A DNA stretch of 64,000 nucleotides, taken from the NCBI RefSeq assembly GCF_017562075.2, contig NC_054082.1, forward strand, positions 49,656,037-49,720,036, in the 5' to 3' direction. Below are positions 63,442-64,000 of the stretch, piece by piece (positions within the stretch are counted from its first letter, which is position 1; each line of letters starts with the position of its first letter). Under the pieces are notes generated by a model. It was not told the origin of the DNA, ran no database searches, and saw nothing but the letters and a program-made list of their open reading frames with translations. The DNA comes from Anopheles merus. Its lineage: Eukaryota > Arthropoda > Insecta > Diptera > Culicidae. The position numbers were made by a program, and so were the translations under genes.

Positions 63442-64000
63442 TTTCCCTTACAGCAGGAACATTACTAGGTGTCCTTACGAGGCCCCTTTAATCCCTGTTC
63501 CAAAAATCAATGTGTAACTAGATTCGTCGCGGTGATCTCTGGTCAAATGTGCCGGAACATTTGTATTAGCCGCAAGCTCTCCCCCTATGGCCGGGCAAGC
63601 GACATGGCATGTGGAGGGGGTGAAATAAATCCCTCCGCTGATGGTTGACTATACGATTGAAATTATTAGATCATTCATGCAACTGACGGTTCCGGTTCTG
63701 ATCAAGTGCCCTCGGGAAACGTATACACCGCAAAACGGGGCAGACAGTTTGTCTCGCGACACCCTCTCGGATAAAAGAGGATGTAAATTAGCATTGAAAA
63801 CGCGTAGGCCCTCTTGCATCATTGCACATGTCGATGCGTTGCAGTGGAAGTGAGAATTGAAATTTAGTAGCAGTTTATTTTGCTGATTATTATGATTGGC
63901 TATGACGAGTGGACAGATGTTAAGCCGAAAAGCGGCAAATGTTCGCGGTGCGTTCACTTACCAGCCAATCAATCGGGTTCGTAAGCCGATAAATAAATCT

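Larger units (their letters stand above)
60522..64000 (-). promoter_or_regulatory. Ser: Serrate 5' UTR and upstream region, boundaries not defined
   Basis: DNA upstream of the start codon must contain at least part of the 5' UTR and either the promoter or another intron. I could not fix a transcription start. There is no coding homology. The stretch includes a CA tract (60762-60793), a (CAG)6 tract (61451-61468), a GC-rich CGACGG-rich block (about 62310-62430), an AT-rich island (62540-62850), a CT/GA tract near 63154-63176, a 9-bp tandem duplication (63421-63441) and a strong donor-like site at the right edge (63961). Confidence 0.45.

Noticed and set aside
1..64000. Exact GTGGGAA/TTCCCAC Su(H)-type sites (for example 20849-20855, 39640-39646, 44708-44714, 51413-51419)
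   Set aside because: A 7-mer is expected about eight times on both strands of 64 kb by chance, and the sites seen are scattered without pairing or clustering.

Overview
The window reads as nuclear DNA of a dipteran insect, most probably an anopheline mosquito. It has long AT/GC-balanced introns, many short microsatellites, very few long open frames, and exons whose translation closely matches the insect Notch ligand Serrate. The species call is inference; the gene identity is well supported.

The only gene I can demonstrate is the 5' part of Serrate (Ser, the Jagged-type DSL ligand of Notch) on the minus strand. Seven coding exons can be placed to the base, and every splice junction is in frame. 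They are exon 1 (60521-60456), exon 2 (39346-39229), exon 3 (39081-38843), exon 4 (13189-13135), exon 5 (12315-12210), exon 6 (12129-11981) and exon 7 (11199-11139). Joined, they give 794 nt, that is 264 codons plus two bases. The product runs from a signal peptide through the MNNL/C2-like Notch-ligand N-terminal module and a complete six-cysteine DSL domain to the first half of EGF repeat 1. The reading frame leaves exon 7 in phase 2. The remaining EGF repeats, cysteine-rich region, membrane segment and cytoplasmic tail must lie beyond the left edge.

Layout from left to right: 1-11138 is the truncated intron 7. 11139-13189 is a compact cluster of four exons (7, 6, 5, 4). 13190-38842 is intron 3 (25.7 kb). 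38843-39346 holds exons 3 and 2, separated by a 147-bp intron. 39347-60455 is intron 1 (21.1 kb), which splits the signal-peptide region from the mature protein. 60456-60521 is coding exon 1, and 60522-64000 is 5' UTR and upstream DNA, including a sharply AT-rich island near 62.54-62.85 kb.

The two giant introns contain no recognisable nested gene, tRNA, rRNA, CRISPR or transposase. They hold microsatellites, several perfect palindromes or hairpins, TAAT-rich patches that could be homeodomain-bound enhancers, and a few long but unrecognised open frames. The best targets for a second look are the Gln-rich insertion in the MNNL domain, the short N-terminal leader, an exon-like 36-nt cassette in intron 7, a 22-bp perfect palindrome, and the upstream AT-rich island with a strong unpaired splice donor at the right edge.
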